This document shows positions 38,637 to 47,827 of a stretch of DNA of 64,000 bases, one piece after another. Under the pieces are notes generated by a model. The model did not search any database and had not been told where the DNA came from. It saw only the letters and a list, made by a program, of their open reading frames with translations. Origin of the DNA: Pelagibius sp. Its GTDB lineage: Bacteria > Pseudomonadota > Alphaproteobacteria > Kiloniellales > Kiloniellaceae. Position numbers and translations under genes: made by a program. The DNA lies in NCBI RefSeq assembly GCF_028281305.1, contig NZ_JANQKD010000016.1:1-64000 (forward strand). Direction: 5' to 3'. How positions within the stretch are numbered: position 1 is the first letter of the stretch; each line of letters opens with the position of its first letter.

Positions 38637-39719
38637 TCAGCCGCGCTGGCCTGGATCGCCTCCGCCCTGACCTTCTCTGGCGCGTTGCCTGGCCAGACGG
38701 TTCAGGCGCGCCGCCTCGCGCTGCTCCGGACTGCGGTAGTAGCCGCAGCCGCGGCACTGTTCCGGCGGCTGGCCGGCCTCCAGTGCGGCATCGATCCGGC
38801 GGCGCTGCTCCAGCACTGCCTCCAGGGGCGTCAGGCCGATCTTCCCGAGACCGTAGCGCACCGTGTCCTTGACCATGCAGCAGCTCGCGATGGCGCCGTG
38901 GCGGTCCACGTAGAGGGCGCCCTTGACCCAGGGACAGCCGTGCTCGGCAGCAAAGCGCCTTCCCATCTCGATGTAAAAGTGGCGCGTCCGGCGCGTCTCC
39001 GCCAGCATGGCGGCGATTTCCGGCGTCCCGCGCACAAGCCGCCGCATGCGCAGGGCGCCCTCCGGTTCCAGCAGCCGGGCCTCCATAGCCTTGTCGTAAA
39101 CGCCGGTGTAGCTCTCCATCCGGTTCAAGGGCTGGAGCGTCGCCCCGCCGTCCATCCCGAGCCGGCGGTAGAGCGCAGCAACATCCGGCAGGGTATCGAT
39201 GGTGTCCTTCAGCACGGTAACGGCAAAGCCGACGGTGGGGCGCTGCAGGCCGCGGGCGTTACGCGCCTGGCGCAACCTGGATATGCCGTCCTTGACCTTC
39301 TTCAGGATGCCGCCGCGGATCTCCTGAAAGGCGGCATCATCCGGCGATTCGATGGAAACGTAGATCGCCTCCATTCCGACATCGAGGATCGATGCCACCC
39401 GCTCCTCGGAGAGCAGGCTGCCGTTGGTGATCATGGACAGATGGATGCCCCTCGCCCGCGCCTGGCGCGCCATTGCGAAAAAGCCCTTGTGCAGCAGCGG
39501 CTCGCCCTCGCCCTGCAGTTCGATGTGTTCGAGGTCCGGCAGGCTGTCCAGCAGACGTTCGAAGTCGCCGGTGTCAAAGTCGCTCTGATCCATCTGCCGG
39601 CCGCTGCAGAAGCCGCAGGTGAAGTTACAGCGGGTCGTCGGTTCCACCTGCACGAAGACCACCTTGCCCGGTGCATCCCGCACGGCGGCAGACCCCTCGC
39701 GCTCAGCCGTTTCTTCCAT
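38637..39719 (-). CDS. Radical SAM/SPASM-type protein
   Basis: This 360-residue protein has the radical SAM cluster motif TRCNFTCGFC (CxxxCxxC, about residues 31-40) and a conserved LQGEGEPLLH and ITNGSLL. The C-terminal cysteines (HGCPWVKGALYVD, ASCCMVKDT, CRGCGYY) fit a SPASM/twitch domain for auxiliary Fe-S clusters. SPASM proteins modify peptides, proteins or small molecules. I see no small precursor peptide gene beside it. It converges on the GNAT gene with 18 bases between stops. Confidence 0.88.
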   Translation of the reverse strand: MEETAEREGSAAVRDAPGKVVFVQVEPTTRCNFTCGFCSGRQMDQSDFDTGDFERLLDSLPDLEHIELQGEGEPLLHKGFFAMARQARARGIHLSMITNGSLLSEERVASILDVGMEAIYVSIESPDDAAFQEIRGGILKKVKDGISRLRQARNARGLQRPTVGFAVTVLKDTIDTLPDVAALYRRLGMDGGATLQPLNRMESYTGVYDKAMEARLLEPEGALRMRRLVRGTPEIAAMLAETRRTRHFYIEMGRRFAAEHGCPWVKGALYVDRHGAIASCCMVKDTVRYGLGKIGLTPLEAVLEQRRRIDAALEAGQPPEQCRGCGYYRSPEQREAARLNRLARQRAREGQGGGDPGQRG

Positions 39720-39794
39720 CGCCTTGTCCGAATCAATTCATGACGGACGCCAGACTACCAGATTGCCGCAGCGCCGTGGTCCGTTCCTGCAGAC

Positions 39795-39833
39795 AGAAGG
39801 GGCCGGGCGGCTTCTGCCGCACCGGCCCCTTCT
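39795..39833 (-). terminator. Very stable hairpin downstream of aapP
   Basis: A 12-base arm (39795-39806) and its complement (39822-39833) enclose a second GCGGC/GCCGC stem with a TTCT loop, giving about 17 base pairs with one bulged A. The minus-strand tail is only mildly T-rich (GTCTG), so it may act as a terminator or as an mRNA 3' stabiliser for the aap operon. Confidence 0.65.
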
Positions 39834-39852
39834 CCCCCCCAAGGTGTCCCAA

Positions 39853-40626
39853 TCAGTGATGCAAGATCTGGCTGAGGAACAGTTTGGTCCGCGATGACTG
39901 CGGATTGTTGAAGAACTCTTCCGGCTCGTTCTCCTCGATGATCTCGCCGCCGTCCATGAAGATCACCCGGTTGGCGACCTTGCGCGCGAAGCCCATCTCG
40001 TGAGTCACGCAGAGCATGGTCATACCGCTCTCGGCGAGGCTCACCATCACGTCCAGAACCTCGGAGATCATCTCCGGGTCCAGCGCCGAGGTCGGCTCGT
40101 CGAAGAGCATGATGCGCGGGTTCATGCAGAGCGAACGGGCGATGGCCACGCGCTGCTGCTGGCCACCGGAGAGCTGGCCCGGGTACTTGGCGGCCTGCTC
40201 CGGAATCTTCACCCGCTCCAGGTACTGCATGGCGATCTCTTCGGCTTCCTTCTTCGGCATCTTACGCACCCAGATCGGCGCCAGGGTGCAGTTCTCCATC
40301 ACCGTCAGATGCGGAAAGAGATTGAAGTGCTGAAACACCATGCCGACCTCGCGACGGATCTCGGCGATGTTCTTCAGGTCGTTGGTCAGCTCGATCTCGT
40401 CGACGATGATCTTGCCCCTCTGGTGTTCCTCCAGACGGTTGATGCAACGGATCATGGTCGACTTGCCGGAGCCCGAGGGCCCGCAGATGACGATGCGCTC
40501 GCCCCGGTTGACCGTCAGGTTGATGTCCTTGAGGACATGGAAATCGCCATACCATTTGTGCATGCCGAGAATTTGGATCGCCACCTCATCGGAGATCGAC
40601 ATTTGCGTGGCAGCAGCATCTGACAT
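39853..40626 (-). CDS. aapP: General amino-acid ABC transporter ATPase, AapP
   Basis: This 257-residue ATPase has Walker [10 protein letters not shown], signature [14 protein letters not shown] and Walker [17 protein letters not shown]. It belongs to the polar amino-acid (GlnQ/AapP/BztD) group by sequence and by operon order J-Q-M-P. ATG 40626 has GAGGAGG 9 bases upstream. An upstream in-frame start at 40668 lacks such a site. Confidence 0.93.
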   Translation of the reverse strand: MSDAAATQMSISDEVAIQILGMHKWYGDFHVLKDINLTVNRGERIVICGPSGSGKSTMIRCINRLEEHQRGKIIVDEIELTNDLKNIAEIRREVGMVFQHFNLFPHLTVMENCTLAPIWVRKMPKKEAEEIAMQYLERVKIPEQAAKYPGQLSGGQQQRVAIARSLCMNPRIMLFDEPTSALDPEMISEVLDVMVSLAESGMTMLCVTHEMGFARKVANRVIFMDGGEIIEENEPEEFFNNPQSSRTKLFLSQILHH

Positions 40627-40698
40627 CCCAGTTAACCTCCTCGTTCGGTCCGCAGCCGGGCGCCCCATTCAGCGGCGCCCGTTCAGCCGGCGCCGTTG

Positions 40699-41814
40699 CT
40701 AGCGCTTGTGACCGGTGTGCAGTTTCTTTTCCAGATAGATCGAATAGCGCGACATGCCGAAGCAGCAGACGAAGAACAGGATCGCCGCGAAGACGTAGAC
40801 CTCCCAGGCGAGGCCCTGCCACTTGGCATCGGACAGCGCAGCACGGCCGACACCCAAGGCGTCGGTCAGGCCGATGATGATGACCAGCGTGGTGTCCTTG
40901 AAAAGCCCGACGAAGGTGTTGACGATGCCCGGGATCGAGATCTTCAGGGCCTGGGGCAGAACCACCAGGCGCATGGACTGCCAGTAGCGCAGCCCCATGG
41001 CATCGGCCGCCTCGGTCTGGCCTTTCGGGATTGCCTGCAGGCCGCCACGTACCACCTCGGCAATGTAGGCCGCCGAGAAGATGGTCACCATGATCAGCAC
41101 CCGCAGCACCAGATCGAAGGTGGTGCCCGGCGGCAGAAAATAGTTGAGCATCGTCGAAGCGACGAACAACAGCGTGATCAGGGGCACCCCGCGGATGAAC
41201 TCGATGAACATCACGCAGAGCGTGCGCACGATCGGCATGTTGGATCTTCGGCCCAGGGCCAAGAGGATGCCGAGCGGCAGCGACGCGGCAATGCCGGTCA
41301 CCCCGATCACCACATTCAGCGTAAAGCCGCCGATCTTGCTGGTCTCGACCGGCTCCAGCCCCAGGCCGCCGACCAGCAGGAAGTAGCCGATGAAGGGGAA
41401 CACAGCGGAGTAGATCAGCCAGCGGGACCGGAAGGGCGCCTTGTCCCAGAGGATGGGCACCAGCGCGATGAGGAAGAGGACGGCCAGCACGTCCACCCGC
41501 CAGCGCAGGTGCTCGGGATAGAAGCCGTAGATGAACTGCCCGAAACGGACGTCGACGAGGGCCCAACAGGCGCCCTGCCCCTGCTCCCGGCACTCGGCCC
41601 GCGAGCCGGCATCCCAGACCGCATCGAAGAACGCCCATTGGAGCGCACCCGGCACGATCAGGTAGAGGAAATAGATCGAGAGCAGGGTGAGCGCAACATT
41701 CAGGGGCGAGCTGAACAGGTTCTTGCGCATCCAGACGATCGGCCCATGGGTCGCCATGGGCGGCGGCAGGTCGGGATGGGTTCCCGGCTCGTAGCGTTCG
41801 GTGGTGTCCGTCAT
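40699..41814 (-). CDS. aapM: General amino-acid ABC transporter permease, AapM
   Basis: This 371-residue permease has a long N-terminal part with several membrane segments and a C-terminal HisM-type core with EVVRGGLQAIPKGQTEAADAMGLRYWQSMRLVVLPQALK, the EAA loop. The extended form (over 350 residues) is typical of AapM/BztC. ATG 41814 follows GGGAGGCGG. It begins 13 bases after aapQ. Confidence 0.93.
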   Translation of the reverse strand: MTDTTERYEPGTHPDLPPPMATHGPIVWMRKNLFSSPLNVALTLLSIYFLYLIVPGALQWAFFDAVWDAGSRAECREQGQGACWALVDVRFGQFIYGFYPEHLRWRVDVLAVLFLIALVPILWDKAPFRSRWLIYSAVFPFIGYFLLVGGLGLEPVETSKIGGFTLNVVIGVTGIAASLPLGILLALGRRSNMPIVRTLCVMFIEFIRGVPLITLLFVASTMLNYFLPPGTTFDLVLRVLIMVTIFSAAYIAEVVRGGLQAIPKGQTEAADAMGLRYWQSMRLVVLPQALKISIPGIVNTFVGLFKDTTLVIIIGLTDALGVGRAALSDAKWQGLAWEVYVFAAILFFVCCFGMSRYSIYLEKKLHTGHKR

Positions 41815-41827
41815 CGCACCGCCTCCC

Positions 41828-43018
41828 TCAACGTTCAACCAGCGCGATGCGCCGGTTGTACCAGTTCATGAATGCCGAAATCAGCAGGGAGATGACCAGG
41901 TAGATCGACAGCACGATGATCATCACCTCCATCTCCTTGCCCGTCTGGTTCAGGGTGATGCCGCCGAAGGTGGCGACGATATCCATGTAACCGATAGCGA
42001 TGGCGAGGGAGGAGTTCTTGGTCAGGTTCAGATACTGGCTGGTGAGCGGCGGCACGATCACCCGCAGCGCCTGCGGGATGATGATGAGGCGCATCGTCCA
42101 GTTGGGCTTGATGCCCAGGGCAAAGGCCGCCTCCGTCTGGCCGTGGCTGACGGCCTGGATGCCGGCGCGGACGATCTCGGCAATGAAGGCCGCCGTGTAG
42201 ATCGACAGGGCGAACCACAGCGCGATGAATTCCGGCCGCAGAACCATGCCGCCCTGGAAGTTGAACCCGGTCAGCTCCGGCATTTCCAGGCTCACCGGCA
42301 TGCCCGCGACGAAAAAGGCGAGCAGCGGCAGGCCGACGATGGCGGCGACCCCGATGGAGAACACGGGATAGATCTGCCCCGTGGCTTCCTGGTGCTTCTT
42401 GGCCCAGCGGCTGAAGACGATGACACCGGCGACCGCCGCCAGGAAGGCCACGACCACCAAAGAGAAACCATCCTCGAATATCGGCTGCGGAACGTAGAAA
42501 CCGCGGTTGGTCAGGAAAACGCCTTCAGCGGGCGAAACCGCCTGCCGGACTGCCGGCAGGGTGTGCACGATCACCGCATGCCAGAGCAGGATCTGCACCA
42601 GCACCGGAACGTTGCGCGTGAACTCGATGTAGCAGTAGACGATGCGGTTGATCAGCCAGTTGCTGGACAGACGCAGCACGCCCAGGATGAACCCCAGGAT
42701 GGTTGCGAAGATACAGCCGGTGACCGCAATCAGCCCGGTGTTCAGCAGCCCCACCACGCCGGCGCGGAAGTGCGTGTCGCGCGAATCGTAAGGGATCAGA
42801 GTCTGGTTGATGTCGTAGCCGGCCGGCGCCTGCAGGAACTCGAAGCCGAAGGTCTTGCCCAGGGCCTCAAGGTTCTGCACCGCGTTGGTGGCCAGGAAAG
42901 CCAACAGCATGAACATGCCGGCGACCACCAGGATCTGCGTGATGACAGCCCGGTAGCGCTTGTCGGACCAAAGCCGACCCAGCGTCATCTGTTGTGAATC
43001 TTGTTCGATTGCGGCCAT
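41828..43018 (-). CDS. aapQ: General amino-acid ABC transporter permease, AapQ
   Basis: This 396-residue permease has about eight membrane segments. It has the AapQ/BztB layout, with an early YDINQTLIPYDSRDTHFRAGVVGLLNT loop and an EAA loop EIVRAGIQAVSHGQTEAAFALGIKPNWTMRLIIIPQALR. It pairs with AapM in the membrane. A hairpin lies between it and the upstream binding-protein gene. Confidence 0.93.
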   Translation of the reverse strand: MAAIEQDSQQMTLGRLWSDKRYRAVITQILVVAGMFMLLAFLATNAVQNLEALGKTFGFEFLQAPAGYDINQTLIPYDSRDTHFRAGVVGLLNTGLIAVTGCIFATILGFILGVLRLSSNWLINRIVYCYIEFTRNVPVLVQILLWHAVIVHTLPAVRQAVSPAEGVFLTNRGFYVPQPIFEDGFSLVVVAFLAAVAGVIVFSRWAKKHQEATGQIYPVFSIGVAAIVGLPLLAFFVAGMPVSLEMPELTGFNFQGGMVLRPEFIALWFALSIYTAAFIAEIVRAGIQAVSHGQTEAAFALGIKPNWTMRLIIIPQALRVIVPPLTSQYLNLTKNSSLAIAIGYMDIVATFGGITLNQTGKEMEVMIIVLSIYLVISLLISAFMNWYNRRIALVER

Positions 43019-43068
43019 GGCTTCACCCCGCTGCGATGCCCGCGCGCGTCAGGGAGTCCCGAGGCTCC

Positions 43069-43122
43069 CGCGCCAAAAAGAAATGGGCAGGGGATACGCC
43101 AGCACGGCTGCCGGCGTATCCC
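43069..43122 (-). terminator. Intergenic hairpin with T-tract between aapJ and aapQ
   Basis: On the minus strand GGGATACGCC and GGCGTATCCC form a perfect 10-base stem (plus-strand 43113-43122 and 43091-43100), followed by a TTTCTTTTT tail. It lies 23 bases after the aapJ stop, so it probably reduces expression of the permease genes relative to the binding protein. Confidence 0.85.
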
Positions 43123-43145
43123 AAGCCCACTTCATGCGTTTGCGC

Positions 43146-44168
43146 TTAGCGCATCGGCGGTGCGTAGATCAACCCACCGTCGGTGTAGAGCGCGTTGATA
43201 CCGCGCTCCAGGCCAATCGGGGTCTCCGAGCCGATGTAACGCTCGAACACCTCGCCGTAGTTGCCGACCTGGCTGATGACGTTGTAGGCCCACTTCGCAT
43301 CGAGGCCCAGCATGCCGCCGAGGTCGCCCTCGGAGCCCAGCAGACGCGCAACTTCAGGATTGTTGCTGGCGCCACCGGCCATCTCGTCGACGTTTGCAGA
43401 GGTCACGCCGTACTCTTCGGCGTTGATCATGGCGTTCAGGGTCCAGCGGACGACGTCGCCCCACTGCTCGTCACCCTGGCGCACCAGCGGCCCCAGCGGC
43501 TCTTTGGAGATGATCTCCGGCAGAACGATGTGGTCGGCCGGATTGTCGAAGGCGGCGCGGCTGGCTGCCAGACCGGAGGCGTCCGTCGTGTAGACGTCGC
43601 AGCGGCCCGCCAGGTAGTTGGTGCGCGCTTCTTCGTTGGTCTCGATGGGCACCGGCTCGTAGTTCATGTTGTTGGTGCGGAAGAAGTCCGCCAGATTGAG
43701 CTCGGTGGTGGTGCCGGTCTGGATGCAGACCGAGGCGCCGTCAAGATCCTTGGCGCTGCCGACGCCGAGGTTCTTGGGAATCATGAAGCCCTGGCCGTCG
43801 TAGTAGTTCACGCCGATAAAGGTGAAGCCCAGATCGACGTCGCGGCTGAACGTCCAGGTGGTGTTGCGGGCAAGCATGTCGATCTCGCCCGAAGCCAGCG
43901 CCGTGAAGCGTGTCTTGCCGGTGGTCGGCGTGTACTTCACCTTGCTGGAGTCACCAAACACGGCAGCGGCAACAGCCTGGCAGACCGAGGGGTCGAATCC
44001 CCGCCAGTTGCCGGCATCGTCGGTGAAGGAGAAGCCGGGGACACCGGTCGACACACCGCACTGCACAAAACCCTTCGCGCGGACATCGTCCAGAGTGCCA
44101 GCGGCAGCACCAGTGGCACCGACTGCAGTGAGTGCGCCAGCCGCGAGCAATACCTTCATTGTAGACAT
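43146..44168 (-). CDS. aapJ: General amino-acid ABC transporter binding protein, AapJ
   Basis: This 340-residue periplasmic protein has a signal peptide ending near GATGAAAG. The mature part starts TLDDVRAKGFVQCGVSTGVPGFS, typical of AapJ/BztA. Later landmarks are TPTTGKTRFTALASGEIDMLARNTTWT and RCDVYTTDASGLAA. It binds a broad range of L-amino acids for the AapQMP importer. GGGAAGG is well placed before ATG 44168. It heads the operon. Confidence 0.94.
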   Translation of the reverse strand: MSTMKVLLAAGALTAVGATGAAAGTLDDVRAKGFVQCGVSTGVPGFSFTDDAGNWRGFDPSVCQAVAAAVFGDSSKVKYTPTTGKTRFTALASGEIDMLARNTTWTFSRDVDLGFTFIGVNYYDGQGFMIPKNLGVGSAKDLDGASVCIQTGTTTELNLADFFRTNNMNYEPVPIETNEEARTNYLAGRCDVYTTDASGLAASRAAFDNPADHIVLPEIISKEPLGPLVRQGDEQWGDVVRWTLNAMINAEEYGVTSANVDEMAGGASNNPEVARLLGSEGDLGGMLGLDAKWAYNVISQVGNYGEVFERYIGSETPIGLERGINALYTDGGLIYAPPMR

Positions 44169-44584
44169 GGAAAGACCTTCCCTGCTGTTCGTCGTTTATT
44201 GTCTTATAGCGAGCATCGGTCCGGCTCTGACTGCCTGTTATTGTTAACTTTTCAGGCTCCCTGCAGGACGCGTCAGCGCTCGCATGAGCGAACCATGTCT
44301 CACTCGCCCAGGAAAGGCAACAGCTTGCTGGACGCCGAAAGGCAAAAAAGTGACCGCCCGCCCGAATTCCTCAAAGCCCATTTGCAGGGCCGCGGGAAAC
44401 CGCAAAAGCCAGCCGTCTGCCGGCCCTTGTTTGCCCGCTGACAAACCGCGGCTTGCAGCATGAAACCGTCCCGGCCGGGATGTCCTTGGTGCTTGGCTTC
44501 GGCGGTCCAATCGGCGACCTTTACGCGAACATCCCGCTCACCGGACCGCCGTCCCGGCGGAGGAAGACTGGAAGGCCGCACCCA
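44169..44584. other. Divergent intergenic region between aapJ and metC
   Basis: These 416 bases lie between two divergent genes and should carry both promoters. A TATAAG at plus-strand 44202-44207 (minus-strand reading) could be the aapJ -10 box, but I find no matching -35. I looked for a SAM-responsive riboswitch ahead of metC and recognised none. Confidence 0.4.
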
Positions 44585-45799
44585 ATGAGCAAAGGCGAGA
44601 AACGCCGTCCCGAGACCCTCCTGGCCCACCTGGGCCGGAACCCAAGCGCCCACTTCGGAACCGTGAATACGCCCGTCTACCACGCCTCGACGCTGATCCG
44701 GGAGAACGTGGAGGCTTACGAAGAGGCGGGCCGGAACCGCTGGGTCAAGGGAAAGAGTTCCTATGGCCGCAGCGGCACCCCCACAACCTTCGCCTTCGAG
44801 GAGACGGTTGCCGCGCTCGAAGGGGCCTACGGCGCCATCGCCCTGTCCTCCGGTCTGCAGGCGATCGCGGTCGCCCTGATGGCCTTCGCCAAGGCCGGGA
44901 GCCATGTACTGGTGCCCGATTCCATCTACTATCCGGGGCGCAAGATCTGCGAGGAATTGCTGCGGGAGAGCGGGGTCGAAACCACCTTCTACGACCCGCG
45001 CATCGGCGGCGGTATCGCCGCACTGATCCGTGACAACACGGCAATGGTCTACCTGGAATCGCCGGGCTCGCTGACCTTCGAGGTGCAGGACGTCCCGGCG
45101 ATCGCAGCGGCCGCCCGTGCTGCCGGCGTGGTGACGGCAATCGACAACACCTGGGCCACGCCCCTCTTCTTCCGGCCCCTCGATCACGGCATCGATATCG
45201 TCCTGCACGCCGCGACCAAGTACATGGTCGGCCACTCAGACGCCATGCTGGGGGTCATCGCCACGCGGGAGGAGCATTACGAAAGGCTGCGGCGCACCAG
45301 CCAGCACATGGGCTGCGCCGCAGCGCCCGACGATCTCTATCTCGGACTGCGCGGCCTCAGGACGCTGGCGGTGCGCCTCGAGCGTCATCAGGAGAACGCA
45401 CTGCGGCTCGCCGCCTGGCTCAAGCAGCGCCCGGAGGTCGACCGCATTCTCTATCCGGCCTTGCCCGACAGCCCGGACCACGAGATCTGGAAGCGGGATT
45501 ACAAGGGCGCCTCTGGCCTGTTCGCCATGGTATTGAAGCCCTGCGCCCGCAGCTCCGCGGTCGCGATGATCGACGAGATGGAGTATTTCGGCATCGGCGC
45601 GAGCTGGGGCGGCTATGAGAGCCTGATGCTGCTCACCGACCCGCGCCCGATCCGCACGGCAACGGCCTGGACGGACCCGGGCCCCGTCGTGCGCATTCAT
45701 GCGGGGCTCGAGCACAGCGACGATCTGATTGCCGATCTCGAAGCCGGCCTTGACCGGTTGAACGCGGCGGAGGATACCTTGGCCGCCCGGGCCGGCTGA
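44585..45799 (+). CDS. metC: Cystathionine beta-lyase
   Basis: This 404-residue Cys/Met-metabolism PLP enzyme has a PLP lysine in HAATKYMVGHSDAMLGV. Other landmarks are NTPVYHASTL, SYGRSGTPT, ALSSGLQAIAV and WATPLFFRPLDHG. The SWGGYESL motif near the C-terminus is typical of cystathionine beta-lyases, which split cystathionine to homocysteine, pyruvate and ammonia. ATG 44585 is chosen because the family starts shortly before ETLLAHLGR. An upstream ATG at 44453 adds 44 atypical residues. Confidence 0.92.
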   Translation: MSKGEKRRPETLLAHLGRNPSAHFGTVNTPVYHASTLIRENVEAYEEAGRNRWVKGKSSYGRSGTPTTFAFEETVAALEGAYGAIALSSGLQAIAVALMAFAKAGSHVLVPDSIYYPGRKICEELLRESGVETTFYDPRIGGGIAALIRDNTAMVYLESPGSLTFEVQDVPAIAAAARAAGVVTAIDNTWATPLFFRPLDHGIDIVLHAATKYMVGHSDAMLGVIATREEHYERLRRTSQHMGCAAAPDDLYLGLRGLRTLAVRLERHQENALRLAAWLKQRPEVDRILYPALPDSPDHEIWKRDYKGASGLFAMVLKPCARSSAVAMIDEMEYFGIGASWGGYESLMLLTDPRPIRTATAWTDPGPVVRIHAGLEHSDDLIADLEAGLDRLNAAEDTLAARAG

Positions 45800-45861
45800 C
45801 CTGAACTAGCTGACCGGAGCAGGCCAGCCGCGGCCGGAACACGCAGAATGGATGAGAAACG

Positions 45862-46260
45862 ATGACGCCACTGACAGCGGAGATCGAAGGGGCTGTCACC
45901 TTCAACGACCAGGGTCTGGTCCTGGCCGTTGCCCAGCAGCACGACAGCGGCGAGGTCCTGATGGTGGCCTGGATGAACAGGGAAGCGCTGGCGGAGACCC
46001 TGGAAAGCGGACAGGTCTGTTACTGGTCGCGCTCCCGGAAGAACCTCTGGCGCAAGGGTGAGTCCTCCGGCCAGACACAGCGGCTGGTCGAACTGCGCGT
46101 CGACTGCGACGGCGACTCGCTGCTCTTGCGCGTCGATCAAAAGGGGGTGGCCTGCCACACCGGCCGCCGGTCCTGCTTCTATCGCGCCGTCGATGAAGGC
46201 GGTGGCCTCAAGGAACTGCTGCCGGTCGAGGTGGACCCCAAGGCACTCTACGGAGGCTAG
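45862..46260 (+). CDS. hisI: Phosphoribosyl-AMP cyclohydrolase
   Basis: This 132-residue HisI enzyme opens the purine ring of phosphoribosyl-AMP, the third step of histidine synthesis. Metal and substrate motifs are VAWMNREAL, VDCDGDSLLLRVDQKGVACHT and GRRSCFYRA, with the conserved Cys and Asp residues intact. The gene is separated from other his genes and lies directly ahead of modA, 6 bases apart from the preferred modA start. Confidence 0.95.
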   Translation: MTPLTAEIEGAVTFNDQGLVLAVAQQHDSGEVLMVAWMNREALAETLESGQVCYWSRSRKNLWRKGESSGQTQRLVELRVDCDGDSLLLRVDQKGVACHTGRRSCFYRAVDEGGGLKELLPVEVDPKALYGG

Positions 46261-46266
46261 GTGCCC

Positions 46267-47082
46267 ATGATCGGCCAAGCCCCGGTGATCGCCCGGGCCC
46301 CGCTTCGCCTTCGGCGCCTGTTTGGCGCCCTGGCCTGGCTCTCTGCGGTCCTGGCGCTCCCGGCATCGGCCCCGGCGGAAACCGTCACCCTCTTCGCCGC
46401 GGCCAGTACGACCGATGCGGTCGAGGAGGTCGCCGAGGCCTTCGCCGCTTCGACCGGAGGGTCGATCCGCCCGGTGGTCGCCGCCTCCTCCACACTGGCC
46501 CGCCAGATCGCCCAGGGCGCCCCGGCTGACATCTATCTGTCCGCCAACGTCCGCTGGATGGACTATCTGGACGAGGAAGCCCTGATTGACCGGCGGAGCC
46601 GGATGACTCTGCTGTCCAACCGGCTGGTGCTGACCGCGCCAAGCGACTCCGACCTCCAGGTCACCCTCTCGCCGGACGCCGAACTGGCCGCGAAACTCGG
46701 CGACGGGCGCCTTGCCATCGGCGACCCGGCCCATGTGCCCGCCGGCATCTATGCCCAGAGAGCCTTGGAAGCCCTTGGACTGTGGCAGGATATCTCCGGC
46801 AAGCTGGCCCAGGCCGCCAACGTCCGCGCCGCCCTCGCCCTGGTGGAACGTGGCGAGGCGCTGGCCGGCATCGTCTACGAAACCGATGCCGCCATCTCAG
46901 AGCGCGTCAAGGTGATCGACGTCTTTCCCGCGGCGGTCACGCCGGAGATAAGCTATCCGCTGGCCATCGTCGCCGGGCGCGACAGTCCCGCGGTCCGCCG
47001 GGTCTATGACTTCCTGCAAAGCGGGGCGGCGACTGCGATCTTTCGCAGGCACGGCTTTACAGTGGCGCCCCAGGGAAGCTAA
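46267..47082 (+). CDS. modA: Molybdate ABC transporter binding protein, ModA
   Basis: From ATG 46267 the protein has 271 residues, with a signal peptide ending near PASAPA|ETVTLFAAAS. The mature part has the ModA landmarks VTLFAAASTTDAVEEV, FAASTGG and GAPADIYLSANVRWMDYL, and a later LAIGDPAHVPAGIYA. ATG 46267 is preferred to GTG 46261 because GGAGG (46253-46257) is better spaced for it. It captures molybdate or tungstate for ModBC. Confidence 0.93.
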   Translation: MIGQAPVIARAPLRLRRLFGALAWLSAVLALPASAPAETVTLFAAASTTDAVEEVAEAFAASTGGSIRPVVAASSTLARQIAQGAPADIYLSANVRWMDYLDEEALIDRRSRMTLLSNRLVLTAPSDSDLQVTLSPDAELAAKLGDGRLAIGDPAHVPAGIYAQRALEALGLWQDISGKLAQAANVRAALALVERGEALAGIVYETDAAISERVKVIDVFPAAVTPEISYPLAIVAGRDSPAVRRVYDFLQSGAATAIFRRHGFTVAPQGS

Positions 47083-47087
47083 ACGGC

Positions 47088-47107
47088 AGGGGATCGTTCC
47101 CCTTTTT
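47088..47107 (+). terminator. Compact intrinsic terminator between modA and modB
   Basis: AGGGGA (47088-47093), loop TCGT, TCCCCT (47098-47103), then a run of T to 47107. It lies 6 bases after the modA stop and 14 bases before modB. The position suggests partial termination to keep the binding protein in excess. Confidence 0.8.
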
Positions 47108-47121
47108 GGTTTGCCGAGGTC

Positions 47122-47814
47122 ATGCTGGAACTGACGCCGCTGGAAAGCGAGGCCATCCGCCTGAGCCTGCGCGTAGCCTTCTGGGCCGTGTTGGTCAGCC
47201 TGCCCTTCGGGTTGGCTGTGGCGTGGCTACTGCAGCGCTATGAGTTCTATGGCAAGACCCTGCTCAACGGCCTCGTCCACCTGCCGCTGGTTCTGCCGCC
47301 GGTGGTGGTCGGCTATCTGCTGCTTGTCCTGCTCGGGCGGCGTGGCCCGCTCGGCTCGTGGCTCTATGAGACCTTCGGCTTCACCCTTCCCTTTACCTGG
47401 GAAGGCGCAGCCCTGGCCGCCGCTGTCATGGCCTTTCCGCTGATGGTCCGGGCCATCCGCCTGTCCATCGAGAGCGTCGACCAGAACCTGGAGACCGCCG
47501 GGCGCACCCTGGGCGCCTCGCGCAGCGCGGTATTCTTCACAATCACCCTGCCACTGATCGCTCCGGGTATTCTCACCGGCTGCGTTCTCGCCTTCGCGCG
47601 CAGCCTCGGCGAGTTCGGCGCGACCATCACCTTCGTCTCCAACATTCCCGGCGAGACGCGGACGCTGCCCCTTGCCCTCTACAGTCTGATCCAGACTCCC
47701 GAGGGCGAAGCCGGGGCGCTGCGGCTTGCCCTTCTCTCGGTGCTCTTGTCGCTGGCGGCCCTCGGCGCCTCGGAACTCATCGCGCGGCGCCTGCGCAGCC
47801 GGTTGGCCGGATAG
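47122..47814 (+). CDS. modB: Molybdate ABC transporter permease, ModB
   Basis: This 230-residue permease has about five membrane segments and the ModB landmarks HLPLVLPPVVVGYLLLVLLGRRGPLG, and an EAA loop LETAGRTLGASRSAVFFTITLPLI with RSLGEFGATITFVSNIPGET. Size and sequence fit ModB. modC starts 13 bases after its stop. Confidence 0.95.
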   Translation: MLELTPLESEAIRLSLRVAFWAVLVSLPFGLAVAWLLQRYEFYGKTLLNGLVHLPLVLPPVVVGYLLLVLLGRRGPLGSWLYETFGFTLPFTWEGAALAAAVMAFPLMVRAIRLSIESVDQNLETAGRTLGASRSAVFFTITLPLIAPGILTGCVLAFARSLGEFGATITFVSNIPGETRTLPLALYSLIQTPEGEAGALRLALLSVLLSLAALGASELIARRLRSRLAG

Positions 47815-47827
47815 GGGCCTCGGCAGG

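Noticed and set aside
44169-44584. SAM riboswitch ahead of metC
   Set aside because: I could not find the conserved pseudoknot or stem arrangement of any SAM or SAH riboswitch by reading.
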